Shown here: positions 24,831-37,929 of the stretch, piece after piece
Numbering within the stretch: the stretch's first letter is position 1
Layout of the letters: every line of letters begins with the position of its first letter
Origin: Desarmillaria ectypa
Taxonomy: Eukaryota > Basidiomycota > Agaricomycetes > Agaricales > Physalacriaceae
Direction: 5' to 3'
Assembly: GCA_030407005.1 (NCBI GenBank)
Contig: JAUDYN010000005.1
Location: forward strand, 3,410,001 to 3,474,000
DNA: 64,000 nucleotides
The notes under the pieces: model-generated
The model's database searches: none
Seen by the model: only the letters and a program-made list of their open reading frames with translations
What the model was told of the DNA's origin: nothing
Program-made: the position numbers and the translations under genes

Positions 24831-27800
24831 ATGACCTTCCTCCTCCCACCTCCGAACAAGACTCTTCACAGCATTGATGGCTGGACCATCCCTCCTCTCG
24901 ATGGCTCCTTGACTGTACCAGAGATCTATGATTTCCACTATGAGAACAACCCAAGCCATGCAGTGTTTGCATATGGCAGTCCAGAAGGCAATGGAATTAC
25001 TTTTGTTCCGTATTCTAAAGTGATCCCAGCCGTGCACAGAGCTGGATGGCTTGTAGCAAACATTGCGAGCTTTGACCTTCAGCAGGACCGCGCCGTGCGA
25101 CCATTGGTAGCCGTGCTAGCCGCCAGCGGTAAGTTTGAATAACGTTTTTGCGTTTTCCTCTGCTACAGGTGTGCTTTCAGATACTATAACATTCTTCACG
25201 ACGTTTCTTGGTATGTTCCGCGCCGGCATCCCTTTCCTAGCTTTGTCGCCACGCAATTCGCCAGCTGCGCTTGCCCATCTCTTAAGGACAACGAAGCCGA
25301 CACATCTGTTTGTCAGTGAGGATGGCTCCCTGCAGGAGCTTGCGAGGGATTCCTTCAAGTTTCTTGAAGATGGACATATTCCCGTGATTGCCTCTATGCC
25401 GTTCTACGAGGATCTATATATCGATGATGGATCTTTTATCCGATTGCCACCCCGTGAACGGAATTTGAATGCCAGAACAGTCGTAGCTCATTCATCGGGT
25501 AAGTTTCTTCTTCTTGTGCAGCTGGTAGATAACCCAGCTTCTCATAGGCTCGACTTCTTTTCCAAAACCTAGTGTTTGGAATGATAAGGTGTGCTCGCAA
25601 GCTTCCATGGCACCGTGTAAGTAAACGTCATGAAAGTGGTATCATCATGTCCTTTCATCCTTCTTAACATAGGGTTCGGTGACTACAACTTTTGCGGAGA
25701 GATATTCTCATGCCATTGTCTAGCAATGTTTCATAGTGCCGGTATAAATTTCATCAACTGGCTAGTGAGAAAAGGCTGCCTTTATTGTCTATCCTTTTGT
25801 GCTTAATCATTCCATGCAGTCTACGACGGGTATGATCATGGCCGTATTTCCCCCAAGTTCACCTGCCATAATCCCGTCCTTCGACACTGTTTTCAACGGC
25901 TTTGTGGCGACACGTGCAGCATACGGCTTTGTGCCACCGATATTCTTAGAAGTGAGCGCTGGTGCAATAACTCTCATACAGATACTGACTTATTTCTTAG
26001 GAATGGAGTCGAGATCCACTCAAAGTTGCTCATCTTAGAACTCTGAAAGGCATCGTCAGTAATCGATCTTGGATTTTCGGATGGCAATATGAAAGAAATA
26101 CCTGTCTCTTAGGCCTTTGGCGGTGCACCACTCAATCCGACTGTAGGGAATTATCTGACAAACGAAGGATGCAAGCTCCTCCTTTTATACGGAATGTAAG
26201 CTGTCTTTCTCTGAAGAATATGTAATTCTACCGACAAGTCCAAAGCACTGAAGCTGGTGTTCTCTCAAAATTCTTCACCGGTACGATCTATATTCTGACC
26301 GTACTGTATCGAAGCTGAATATCGTCACAACAGCCGCTCTCGGAAAAGATTGGCAGTACATGATGATCAATCCGGCTTTCTCGCTGGAGCTAGTGCCAGA
26401 GGGCGACGGGACTTACGAAGGCATAGCAGTAGTGCGCTCTCTGATTGCCTTCTGTCGAATTCAGTCTTGATTTCTGTCTCCTTAGGCCGACTTCCATACA
26501 GAGCTCTCTATTATAAATACGAAATACAGAGGCAGAGACACGTACGCAACCAACGACCTCTTCCTTCCTCATTCAAGCCTTCCGGGTCTGTGGAGACTTG
26601 TTGGTCGTAAGGACGATCGAATAGTACTGTCAAGCGGGGAGAAGGTATGCCCTTCGCTCCGTTCTCCTTGTCTGGCAATAAGTTTACAGCGCAAGCAGAC
26701 GAATCCAGGTCTTTTGGGTCAGTTACTCGTTCCTTCCAGCTATATATCTTTTGATCATGCTATAGAATCTGTCCTTGCTCGAGACCCTCATGTTATAGCT
26801 GGTCTTTATTTCGGGCACGGTAGATTTCAGAATGGTCTTCTTGTCCAGCTCAAGCCGCAGTTTGTCTTCCATCCGAGCGATCAGGCTTCAGTCATAAAAT
26901 ATAGATCAGTCATCTGGTTAGCATTTCAGGCTGTAATCTTCGATTCATAGTTGCTAAGAGGTTGAATTGTCAGGCCTACCATTGAGAAAATGAACGAGCT
27001 CGCTATGGGTCACTCTCAGCTATTCAAGGAGGTATGCAGGTACTTGGCGCAGAGTTTGGTGGTCGCTAATCAAATTCAGATGATTATCTTTTCGGACCCT
27101 TCCAAACCGTTCTCTTTCAATGAAAAGGGCTTACCTAAACGAGCTGTGGTTCTCAAAGAGTATGAATCAGAAATCGAAGCGCTCTACGACACCGTTGAAG
27201 ACAGCGTGGAAATCGACCCTCCCCTATCCTGGTCGCCCATAGCATCACTTGCTTTCATCAGGGCTGTCGTGAACAATACCCTGAATCATCCCGTAGACGA
27301 TAATGATGATATTTTCGAGCATGGATGCGATAGGTATGTCCTACGCTTCCCAGTAATAATTCCGCCAACGTGAATATTGTGTGGTTGAAACTTTTAGCCT
27401 TCGAGCTGCACGGATGCGTAACACGGTCGTCCACGCTCTGCGTACCTCGCAACCTGAGAAGGTCAAGCTGATAAACCCAAACTTCATTTATGACCACCCG
27501 CGAATCACAGCTTTGGCCGAATTTGTTTCGGACTCCGTCGATACCGAGAAAGGTGATATACAAACTTCAAAGCTTGAGAACATCCGAGCGATGCTTGATC
27601 GTCATGCATCGTCGTTTTCTCGTGCTGTCGTCCCTCACCGGTCGTACGTTTTTACTGGCTTTCTGGGGTCACTTCTCACACAGTTGTTGTTCTCTCCTCC
27701 TCACTCAGGTCCCCAGCATCTACCCTTCATTCACGTGGGGATGTAATTCTCATTACAGGAACGACTGGAGGACTTGGGGCTGCAACCCTTGCTAAACTTG

Positions 27801-29078
27801 CGTATTCCGATTCTGTACACAAGATCTTTGCCATAAACAGACCAGCGAAAGACGGTCGCAACTTCATGGAAAGACAAGAGAAAGCACTGGAATCCCGAGG
27901 ATGTGACCCGGCTATCGCATCACTGTCCAAGGTGGTTTTAATTGAAGCCGACCTGACAGAGCCCGGCTTTGGAATTGGGGCGTCTATAGAGAAAGAAGTG
28001 CGCCACATTTTCATTCTGTCCTGTGCGGAGGTTGATCTTCTAGCAGATTCGTGATAGCGTAACCCATATCATCCATATTGGTAGGTGTTTCGCCTCGATG
28101 AGGGTGCATTCCTAAGCAATTTCCTTGGGTGTTCCAGCTTGGCGGGTGGACTTCAATTTGCCATTATCCTCGTTCGAAGGTATTTTGAAGGGCATGCGGG
28201 CATTGATTGACCTTGCTTTATCTTCGCCGCAGTCAAGGACACCCAATTTCCTGTTTACAAGCTCGGTTGGAGTTTTCGGAAGTAAACCATCTTTTAGAAC
28301 GATCAATAAATTTGCAGAAAGATTGACTGGACCTTCGTAGACATACCCGGTACCGCAAAGAATATTTTGGAGCAGCCTATCGATGACCCGAAAGTCGTTG
28401 TAGGACAAGGATACTCTGAGTCGAAATGGGTAGGAGAGCAGATGTTGTATCGTGCAGCTAAAGAGACGTCTCTGCGTCCTTTGATTGTACGTGTAGGTCA
28501 GATCGCGGGTGGTGTCAATGGCTCCTGGAATACTTCTGACTGGATACCTGCAATTGTCAAGTCTAGCAGAGCTCTGGGGTGCTTGCCGGAGTTCAAAGGA
28601 GTAAGTATCTCTTTACAAGCCAAACGTATGACCTCATGGAATCTGCATGTAGATAAGTACGTGGATTCCTCTCGACACTGCCGCTAGCGCCATCGCAGAT
28701 TTGAGAAGTGCGTCGACACCGACATTGACGGCTCACTTGGTTCACCCAAGACCGACCGCTACTCGGGATATTTTCCGGACGATGGCGCAGTACCTCAGCC
28801 TTCCTCTTCAGCCTTATGGGGAATGGCTCAGTGCATTGGAAGTCGCTGCTGAAAACCCCAAGAGTTCTTCGGATGACATACCCGCTCTGAAGTTGTTGCA
28901 ATTCTTCCGGAATGGTATCCGAAGTGAGGAAGAAGGGAAGGAGCCCATCGGTATTCCAGCGATAGACTGTAGGGAGGCGGAACAAGTGTCCACACATCTC
29001 CAGAACGCAAAGCCAATTCAGACAGAGGACGTGCTTTCATGGCTACAATATTGGACGAGAGTGGGATTTTTGCCGTAG
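24831..29078 (+). CDS. Adenylate-forming reductase (A-T-R, NRPS-like/Lys2-like), 1075 aa, 20 exons
   Basis: Exons: 24831-25128, 25169-25498, 25548-25616, 25673-25764, 25820-25951, 26001-26054, 26113-26195, 26246-26280, 26334-26428, 26486-26644, 26699-26717, 26766-26916, 26974-27031, 27080-27333, 27398-27643, 27709-27997, 28047-28080, 28138-28281, 28341-28600 and 28653-29078 (1076 codons with stop). The adenylation domain shows HSSGSTSFPKP, GGAPLNP, LYGITEAG and LVGRKDDRIVLSSGEK. A carrier domain follows with the phosphopantetheine serine in GCDSLRA. The C-terminal thioester reductase has ITGTTGGLG for NADPH binding and the YSESK catalytic Tyr/Lys. Such enzymes activate a carboxylic acid, hold it as a thioester and release it as an aldehyde or alcohol. 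The substrate (aryl acid, amino acid or aminoadipate-like) cannot be told by eye. Confidence 0.9.
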
Positions 29079-29266
29079 AAACCGTAGTCTAATCCCATAG
29101 ATACCACAAATTAGAATGGTGTAAAACTGAACGGCAAAGCATAATATCAGGCTTCGGGGTAGTGAAAAAGCAAAGAGAATTAGAGAAGTGAAGATTGATT
29201 CTATTTCTGGCGAAATAAAATATTAGAGAAAAGGCAGCAACAATTGGTGTAATGACCGCTCACCCG

Positions 29267-29731
29267 TCACCCAGCCCGACAAACAACCTCACCAGACAGC
29301 TTCAGGGCAAGTGCTTCCCGTGCCTCGAGCCATTTGTGCTCTGGATTTTCGGTCCTTACTACAGCGATCTCCCCCATGCCCAAAGGCTTCACTGTCTTGG
29401 CTCGCCTCCCAGAACATATCAGCCTGATTTCGGACAAATCCATCTCTATTTTTTTGCTAGGCTTGCTGATGAGTTCCATGTGATTCAGAACAGGACGGTC
29501 ATCGCGATATTTGAGGTCAGCCCATATTCGACGCTGGTGCAAGGGTACGGTATGGAATTGAGTGGGCGAAGGTGCTTCAATGGTGCCTCTTGTCAGATTG
29601 GAAATGAATCCAGCACGGAGAAGGATAGTGAGGATTCCGAGATTTTGTGTGGTGTGCTCGACGGAAATGTTCTGGTGGCGCGCACGAAACGCATTTTGCA
29701 TTCGCGCACACAGGTCGAAGGGAAGAGGCAT
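29267..29731 (-). CDS. mrps8: Mitochondrial small-subunit ribosomal protein uS8m (Mrps8), 154 aa
   Basis: A single-exon frame from ATG 29729-29731 to TGA. The sequence starts MPLPFDLCARMQNAFRARH and continues with NLGILTILLRAGFISNLTRG, LKYRDDRPVLNHMELISKPS and KPLGMGEIAVVRT. These are the uS8 fold in the spaced form seen in fungal Mrps8. It is a component of the mitochondrial 37S subunit and contacts 15S rRNA. The length fits the family. It converges on the adenylate-forming reductase gene, with 188 bp between stops. Confidence 0.93.
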   Translation of the reverse strand: MPLPFDLCARMQNAFRARHQNISVEHTTQNLGILTILLRAGFISNLTRGTIEAPSPTQFHTVPLHQRRIWADLKYRDDRPVLNHMELISKPSKKIEMDLSEIRLICSGRRAKTVKPLGMGEIAVVRTENPEHKWLEAREALALKLSGEVVCRAG

Positions 29732-30090
29732 GATTGATTATGTAATCGAAAAATTCATCGCAAATACTATGCGTCACAATTTTTGATACGAGTTTGGCAT
29801 CCATCCGACACCGGTGCCAGTGCAAAAGGAACTTGTTGATAAAAACAGGATATCCGTTTCTTCTCTTCCGCAATCATGCCTCCCGCTAAATCATTCGTCG
29901 TATCCCACACTTCCATGCCGGTCAATCGCGAATAGCGATCGGCCGGCTTTTTTCTTCCTCCCACGCGATCACGACAATCCCTCAGATACAGCGCAGTGAT
30001 GCGTCAAAGTTGCTGCCTGACTTCTTTATATCCGTATGATAGATTTTAAACCCCCAAATATTTTCCGAATAATGTTCAATAACGACGACC
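29732..30090. other. Spacer upstream of uS8m
   Basis: It should contain the uS8m promoter. No domain-bearing frame is seen. Confidence 0.45.
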
Positions 30091-30296
30091 ATGCCGACCG
30101 CAGCCCCCGCAGCCTTGGCTGTGACTGTTGCTCATTACTACATTCTCAAAGGTATGTTTCTCTTTCCTCCTTGCATGAAGTAGCTCATTGGCCAATGAAA
30201 AACTTTGCATTAGGTGCGCGCTCCCGGACTCAACCACGTGGACGCAGCTTCGGGGGCAGATATCAGTGCACCCCGCCGTACACGTCTACCTTATAA
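30091..30296 (+). CDS. Possible two-exon small protein, 47 aa
   Basis: ATG 30091 with a candidate intron 30152-30213 (GTATGT...TTAG) gives a 48-codon frame ending in TAA. The N-terminal half is apolar (MPTAAPAALAVTVAHYYIL) and could be a signal or membrane segment. The C-terminal half is basic. There is no family match, and the coding potential rests only on splice plausibility. Confidence 0.2.
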
Positions 30297-30311
30297 AAGC
30301 GTACTATAAAA
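30292..30311 (+). promoter_or_regulatory. Double TATA box upstream of the dioxygenase-like gene
   Basis: TATAAAA occurs at 30292-30298 and again at 30305-30311, about 70-110 bases before the candidate start codons at 30384 and 30402. The spacing is typical for a strong fungal promoter that has outlived its broken reading frame. Confidence 0.4.
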
Positions 30312-30383
30312 ATGATCCTGCACAACTACTTTGACATTCGTCTTTCCCTTTGAACACTCTCCAACGTTCACTTTTGTTGAAAA

Positions 30384-31916
30384 ATGTACTTGTCGTCCAA
30401 TATGTACTTCTCTAGCTTGTGTCGCGCTCTCCTACATTTCATCTACTACTGCCCATCCCCACAAGGAAAAGTCGATTCCCGAAGGTATGTTGTCTTATTG
30501 ACCACGAAACGGGTCGTAACAATACACTACAGCCATTCTTCATAAACGCTCGCACGCGACTTCGCGTAGACTGGGTCACTGTGCAGATTTCACTGCGAAA
30601 CGCGCCGTCAAAGCCTCCAGCTGCGCAAATAAAGGACACTAAGCTTGCTGCACGTAACTGGGACTCCCGAGGACTTGAGGAGAGAGCCAAGTACGCCGAG
30701 ATCCAGAATGATACTTGTCTTTTGTCCCCCGACACCATCTTTGGTCCTTATTTCGTTGATGGTCCGTCTTTGTTTTGGTATCCTACGGTCCTTCCTGACT
30801 CTTTCTACAGGGGAGTTGCATCGTCCGACGTCCGGGAGGGTCAGGAGGGCATTGATATTTATCTTGACATCGGTCTGAGTAAGTCTCTTCCCATTGTTAT
30901 GTTATCATCTCCTCTAACATCCTCTCTTGCAGTCAACGCAGATACGTGCGAACCGACCTCCGGAGTCTACATCGATTTTTGGGTAGGTCCAATTCCCTAG
31001 TCGAGGGTTTCGCTAACATATATTATGGTCATCTAGCACTGCAATGCTTCCGGTATCTATAGGTGCGGGTCATTTCGAGTTCAATATGTCGTGTGTTTTT
31101 TTGCTAAAATATAGGTAGTGGTTATACCGGAATCGATCCCGACACTGTGGAGGCATACGAAGGTTTGTTCTTTAAACCTTTCTACTTTCCGCGTTTTTCT
31201 ATATTTCCCCTACACCAGGTGTAACCATTCGAAGTGAATATTTTTCTTTCAAAGGTCACAACTCAACTCAACGGTCCGTCCACAGATTCCTTTTCATCTT
31301 TCCGGGTTATTATGCGAGTCGCACTACTCACATCCATATTGCTGTACAGTTCGTCTATTTTTCCCAATATCTTGCTGCTTAGTATATCTGAACCCTTGTG
31401 CCAGCATTAATGGCTCCATATCTGAGGACGGCACTAATACTCTGACTACCTCAAGTATCCAGCACGTGGGATGAGTAACGTACTAGGGTAAGCACACAGA
31501 GCATAATTTTCATTCTGCTCTAAACAGGCAACTCCTTCAACGGGTCTCTTATTAACGAAGTATGCGCCATGGATCCCTACACTGCTCACTTGAGCACTTT
31601 GGATTGGGTCACCAACGATATGGGCATATTTCCACCCCTCCAGGCTTGAAGCGTTAAATACTAATGGTCGTCGCAGGCTGACAGTATCTATTCTGTCGCT
31701 AATGCTGATAGCTACAATTTTGTGATCTCCGCACAGCTCCTTGGCTCTACCTTGGCCAACGGTATTGTTGGCTACATCACCGTCGGTGTGAACGTTTCCG
31801 AAACCTTTGACACCAGTAACTCCAATCCTATCGGCGTTATCCCCATTGTCTCTCTGAGTGCCGGTGCCGAAGCATCTGCAAGTGCTCTTGACGCTGCTGA
31901 GTCCTTGACTGTGTAG
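30384..31916 (+). pseudogene. Secreted intradiol ring-cleavage dioxygenase-like gene, disrupted
   Basis: Segments in the right order match the fungal secreted intradiol dioxygenase-like family: a signal-like stretch ending TTAHPHKEK, HCADFTAKRAVKA, KYAEIQNDTCLLSPDTIFGP, SDVREGQEGIDIYLDIGL, ADTCEPTSGVYIDFW, GYTGIDPDT, IFPGYYASRTTHIHI (the Tyr/His/His iron-ligand block) and a C-terminal NGIVGYITVGVNVSE ending at TAG 31914-31916. They do not share one frame. The ATGs at 30384 and 30402 are out of frame with the signal stretch. The frame shifts again between about 30612 and 30640 and at about 30823, and TGA 31472-31474 interrupts the block after QHVG. I could not repair these by introns. The intact family oxidises catechol-type compounds outside the cell. 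A complicated intron pattern or assembly error remains possible. Confidence 0.6.
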
Positions 31917-32069
31917 AATCGTATAGTTTATTCATGCTGGTCCCGGAGTGGTCTTGGGCTTTTGATAGGGAACCACTTAGAGGTTGTAGTAGGAATCACC
32001 ACATTCATTAATCATACAGGCACTATCATATCATGTTTAATGCAGGAGCAGTAAATGGAGTTTTAGGAT

Positions 32070-34034
32070 TTAATTCTTCTTCTGTCCAGTCTTCCAATCC
32101 CATGTATCTTCCCATGCAGCAGCGATCTTAATGCATGTCGCGTCTTCCCACATCCTACCTACGATCTGCATCGAAATGGGCAACCTTATGGTCTCATCCT
32201 CGGGAGTCAATATGTCCTTCTTCGCAGGTGAGCCGAATCCAACGGGGAAAGCTAGAGCGGGGTGACCAGTTGCGTTGAATGTGGTCGTGTTTTCCACGAT
32301 GCCGGCTAGACTCTTATGTGTGAGGCAAAAAGTAAGAGGCATGATGAAGAGAAAATGTATTACCGCATTTCTGAACACATGCAAGAGGCCCTGCGCCGGG
32401 CTCAACGTGTCGACGAGCAACAAAAGGTATTGTGGGCATTACAAGTACATCTACTTTGGACAAGGCTTCATCATAGTCGGCCTTGACGCGGCGCATGATG
32501 TTCATAGCACGTCCATAAACCGTCGGATAGTGCTGAAATGCATATTCACTGGGAATTCATGATTATTGGGTAAGCAAAAAAATATGAGATACACACCCGC
32601 TGACTGACGTTCCTTGGACGAAAGAATGGACCTGAAATATTGTGAGGGACGAGCAAAGAACGGAACGCTCGAGTACCTCATCCCATTTGATCTGCTCCCA
32701 AGGCATCAGCTTTTCTAAATATCCATTCACGTACAAGCCTCGAGCACCAGCTGCTCTGCCTTGTCTAGTCTGATGGCTTCCCATTTTGTTGATGACATGC
32801 ATTAAGCTCCCACCTTGGGAGTGTGCAGGGACAGAGACCTCTTTGACTTCAGCACCGAGATCCTTGAACTTTGTGATCGCGGAGCGGACGACCTGCTCCA
32901 CCTCGGGAGACATGTGCGTGCTTGTGAAGCCTTCTTTCAGGACGCCGATCTTGATACCAGATAGGTCGGCGGAAGTGGGAATATATGAAGGTAGGTCATT
33001 GTACGACGGCGCAGCCAGCTGACGATCATCCAGGCCGTCGTATCCGGCCACAGCTTGAAGAAGGAGAGCAGCATCTTTGACAGTAGCCGCCATTGGACCT
33101 TATCCTGCCGATAAAAAATACCAATATATCAATAGGATCAAAATACGCACCAACGTGGTCAAGGGATCGTTCCGACGATAAGATCCCAGTGTATGGCACA
33201 AGGCCAAAGGTCGGTTTTAAACCGACGACCCCACAAAATGCGGCAGGCTAGATGTACGATAAGATTGGGTTTGACGCGGTTCGATTGCGCTTACGATGCG
33301 AACACTGCCACCTTGATCGCCTCCCATGCCCATGTCTACTTCTCCCTTACCAATGAGGGTTCCACAGCCAGAAGAGGAACCTCCTGTGGAGAACCCGTCG
33401 GCATATGGATTCTGTACGGGGCCATTTGGGGAGGTGAAAGACGCTGCACCGTGGGACATGTTCTAGTAATGCTAAATCAGAAGAGATCATAACATTAACG
33501 ATTGGACATACTTCGCATGTCGCCTTTCCGAGGATGGTACCGCCATTTTCTAGTATCCTAGACACGATAGTAGCATCCACCTCCGCTATGGGACGTATGA
33601 GTTCCGTGGTTGATTCCCGGGATCAGAGAGCTTACGGATAAAATCCTTCACGACGTCCGAGCCGAATTGGCATGGAACACCCGCCAGGCAAATATTATCC
33701 TTGAGGCAGATAGTCTTTCTTTTGAGAGGACCCTCCGGAGCGCCCTTCACTGTCGCTTTACATGCCCAACCTCTTCGCGGGTTGTCCTCATTAGCCGGAA
33801 TATAAATATCCGTACGCGGGAAGCGTCCATAGTCAACAAGAGGGGTGAAATCTGCCCCGAGGTTTGAGCCGAATTATCACTCGGGTCAGAGAACGAACCA
33901 AGCATGTCCATTACGGCTTTTGCAGCATTGTCAGTAGCTGTGATGAGTGCAAGGTAGTCATCCCGTTGTTCGGGTTTTATGGTCAAGTTTAGCCGCTGTT
34001 CGACGAAAGCAAGGTCTTCTAGAGTAGGCGCCAT
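32070..34034 (-). CDS. Amidase-signature family hydrolase, about 520 aa
   Basis: Exons on the minus strand are 33899-34034, 33636-33851, 33512-33585, 33295-33462, 33151-33247, 32677-33098, 32597-32631, 32377-32548 and 32070-32312 (521 codons with stop). The amidase signature is complete. The catalytic Lys is in [10 protein letters not shown], the Gly/Ser loop is [12 protein letters not shown], and [16 protein letters not shown] carries the nucleophilic Ser. [13 protein letters not shown] and PISMQIVGR mark the C-terminal core. It hydrolyses C-N amide bonds, with substrate unknown. The last intron (32313-32376, donor GTTCAG) is the weakest call. No signal peptide is seen, so it is probably cytosolic. 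It is convergent with the broken dioxygenase gene. Confidence 0.85.
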
Positions 34035-34593
34035 GTAGAAGAGGTCACTGAGTATGCTTGGTTATCAACAGTAAATGAGTGCCGGTCATAATGCCTGCCG
34101 TTGCGAGAATTTGCTGAATGATACAGCGAGGTCCCGTTCAGGGTCTCAACCTCGAGCTTAAGGGACAGGTCAGGCACTGAGTAGCAAACCATAAAGCGAG
34201 TTTTCTATCCAAATGGCAAAAGATCTGAGTGCTGCACAAGTACGATGTGTTCCACAGCAGATTTGAGCTTCATCGTATTCTTCCAGAGTCACAGTTGTTA
34301 TAAAATCAGATGTGGACGTATTTGTTCTCGAGGCAACGTCATGGTGGGATGGTAGTGGGTAAGGATTGAACCTGTTCGGCAAAAGCCGAGAGCCACCGCT
34401 CGCTCAAGTGCTCTCAGAGTACATAAGTCTCTCTCTCCCTTACCCATCCGAACATAATTCTCTCACTGGACGGGTTGGGTTCGTACAGTGTCCCGGACTG
34501 GTCATTTTGGCTCGTTCAGGTACATAGATGGCCCATGGACCGTCGTTCAAATTTCGATTCATGCACAAATTTGAAACTGCCCTCGCATATGCC
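34035..34593. other. Spacer upstream of the amidase
   Basis: It holds the amidase promoter. Only short frames are seen, without recognisable products. Confidence 0.4.
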
Positions 34594-34951
34594 TTATTTC
34601 CTGCCTGCGGCAAACTCATCGAATCCTTTCGCCAAGCCTTGCACGTTCTCCAGCTTTAGCAGTCCTTCAACATGTAGCTTCTGAACTACGACTTGTGGAA
34701 AGTATTCTCCAAAATCGTCGTTTTCCGGGACATGAACAGCTTGTGCGACACCCTTCAGCTGGTCGACGGTGATACCTGCTACTAAGATACGGAGAAGGCT
34801 GCTGAGGAACATGTCTCCGATGATCTTTTGGATACGGCTCTATCGATGTGAATGTGAACTAGAATGCCTTTGTTGGCAGATGTGAGAATCATGAGGCTAA
34901 TATGGGGTGCACGAGCTTGGGCGAAGCCGGCTAGATACAAGGATCCGGCAT
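34594..34951 (-). pseudogene. Remnant of a small hypothetical gene
   Basis: A minus-strand frame ending at 34594 (FLSSLLRI, GITVDQLKGVAQAVHVPEND, GEYFPQ, GLLKLENVQGLAKGFDEFAAG) looks like real protein sequence. Just upstream, in a different frame, lies GSLYLAGFAQARAPH and GILVHIHIDRA. The two parts abut with overlapping bases, no room for an intron, and a frame change near 34840. I read this as a deleted or frameshifted copy of a small basidiomycete family whose name I cannot give. The upstream part has no suitable ATG. Confidence 0.35.
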
Positions 34952-35160
34952 GTCATCTAAATTAATCAAGTGTGAGTCATTTCTCACCAAGTTCGACGAA
35001 AAATGTACCTACGAAATGGTAATAAAGCTAGTCCTTTCTCGTTTAATGATTGAAATGTTGGAAGGGAAACGAGTCATAAGTCCAACTGAGTCTACGCCCA
35101 AGATTACATCTATATACTATGGATCACAAATTTCTTCAGTACTTCTGTTACAACTCCGTG

Positions 35161-36301
35161 CTATGCACCACCGATTGAAATAGCTGATCCCCTTCCAGCA
35201 CGCTCCAGGCTTCCTTCTAGTAGTTCAAAAGCGGGCCGGTAACGTGGTGTGGATATTAATGAAGATGGACTTGATACAACACTGCCTGAACGCGAATGTG
35301 GCGTTAACATTGGAGAGGTTGGCGGCAGAAGTTCATCTGATTGAGGTGGAGCGTCGGTAGATGGCGGTGTCGAAGGATTTGACGTCAATAGCTCAGAGTC
35401 TGGGACAAGCAAAGCAGGATTGGGGAAGGTGTTATACGTGGATCCAAGGGAAGTGTATCTACAAGTTCATTAAGCGCTGCACCGTGTCCGTATAGATAGG
35501 ACTTACCCTTCATCATACAGACTACAATACGGCACCTCCAGCTGCCGCAAAAACTTCCACACGTCGCTATATGACCAGTTGATAATTGGATTAATGCGCT
35601 CAAAAGACGGCCATCCTTCGTCTGTCATATTTCGGTGTGAGAGCTTTGCTAGGGAAGAGGTCGTGAGCGCGTTGATGCACCGAACGCCACTAACACGCAC
35701 CACCATGAGGATCTGCCCGCCGTGTACCTATAAGGATGGCGCTAATTTCAGGAAATTTTTGCTTGTAGATCTCTAGAGCCTGCAACATCCCGCTGCCTCC
35801 TCTGGGCTTTGTTGGTGCCTGTTCCAGTTGTTCTGAAAGTGTAACGCTGATTTCGACCGGCGGTTTGCAGTGGAAAAGGTCGAGATGATAGGACTCGGTG
35901 GCATCATCGATGAACTTTTCGAGAACCGGAAAGGGTGAAGGCACAGCGATGTATATTCCATGTATCGGCTTCATAGTCTCCGACGGTCCTAGTCGCCTAG
36001 CGAGCGCACCGGCGTAGAGGTACAGAAGCACAGTGCCTAGCAATGATACCGTCGGTATTCGCTGTCCAGCTCGATGACAAAGGGTACTCACAGTCCTTGC
36101 CGCCATTGAAGCTGATTGATATGCGATCCTGCCTTATTGACCGTCACGATGCGGGCGCAATGAACATCAGAGGCAGCCGACGCACCCATGGGTGTCCAAG
36201 CCCTCGTCGATGACCTCCAGGGCTTCCTTGACCAGCGGCGCGATGGGGTCCTCCGACACGGCGAGCGCATACACATCGTCCGCAATCTTTCTAAAGTCCA
36301 T
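35161..36301 (-). CDS. fad1: FAD synthase (FMN adenylyltransferase, PAPS-reductase fold), 310 aa
   Basis: Exons on the minus strand are 36186-36301, 36092-36132, 35701-36036, 35507-35648 and 35161-35458 (311 codons with stop). The protein begins [14 protein letters not shown]. It contains the nucleotide-binding loop [17 protein letters not shown], then [12 protein letters not shown], the [17 protein letters not shown] block and YTSLGST, in the order of yeast Fad1. It transfers AMP from ATP to FMN to make FAD. A Ser/Pro/Thr-rich tail of about 75 residues follows the catalytic core. An in-frame ATG exists upstream at 36349, but the family normally starts at the chosen Met. Its start codon is only 59 bp from that of the divergent GDP-fucose synthase. 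Confidence 0.93.
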
Positions 36302-36360
36302 CGACACGAGAGGAAGGTAAGGAGCACGTGCACTGCTATCCTTCTTCACCTCCGTCCACT
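36302..36360. promoter_or_regulatory. 59-bp bidirectional promoter between FAD synthase and GDP-fucose synthase
   Basis: The two divergent start codons (36301 minus, 36361 plus) are separated by only 59 bases, so both transcripts must start within this interval or inside each other's 5' end. No TATA box is visible. Shared regulation is an inference. Confidence 0.5.
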
Positions 36361-37819
<1,459 letters not shown>

Positions 37820-37929
37820 ATAGAATGGACAGTTTCGCATAGAGGCATAACGTAAATCAACCAAATTCACTGTCCGAAGTTTAATACATAGGAAATCGCA
37901 GGATGCCTCCTCGAGTTTTGTAACAATAC

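Noticed and set aside
33840..33900. Frameshift in the amidase near 33870
   Set aside because: An intron with donor GTTCGT (33852-33898) joins KAVMDML to [15 protein letters not shown] in frame.
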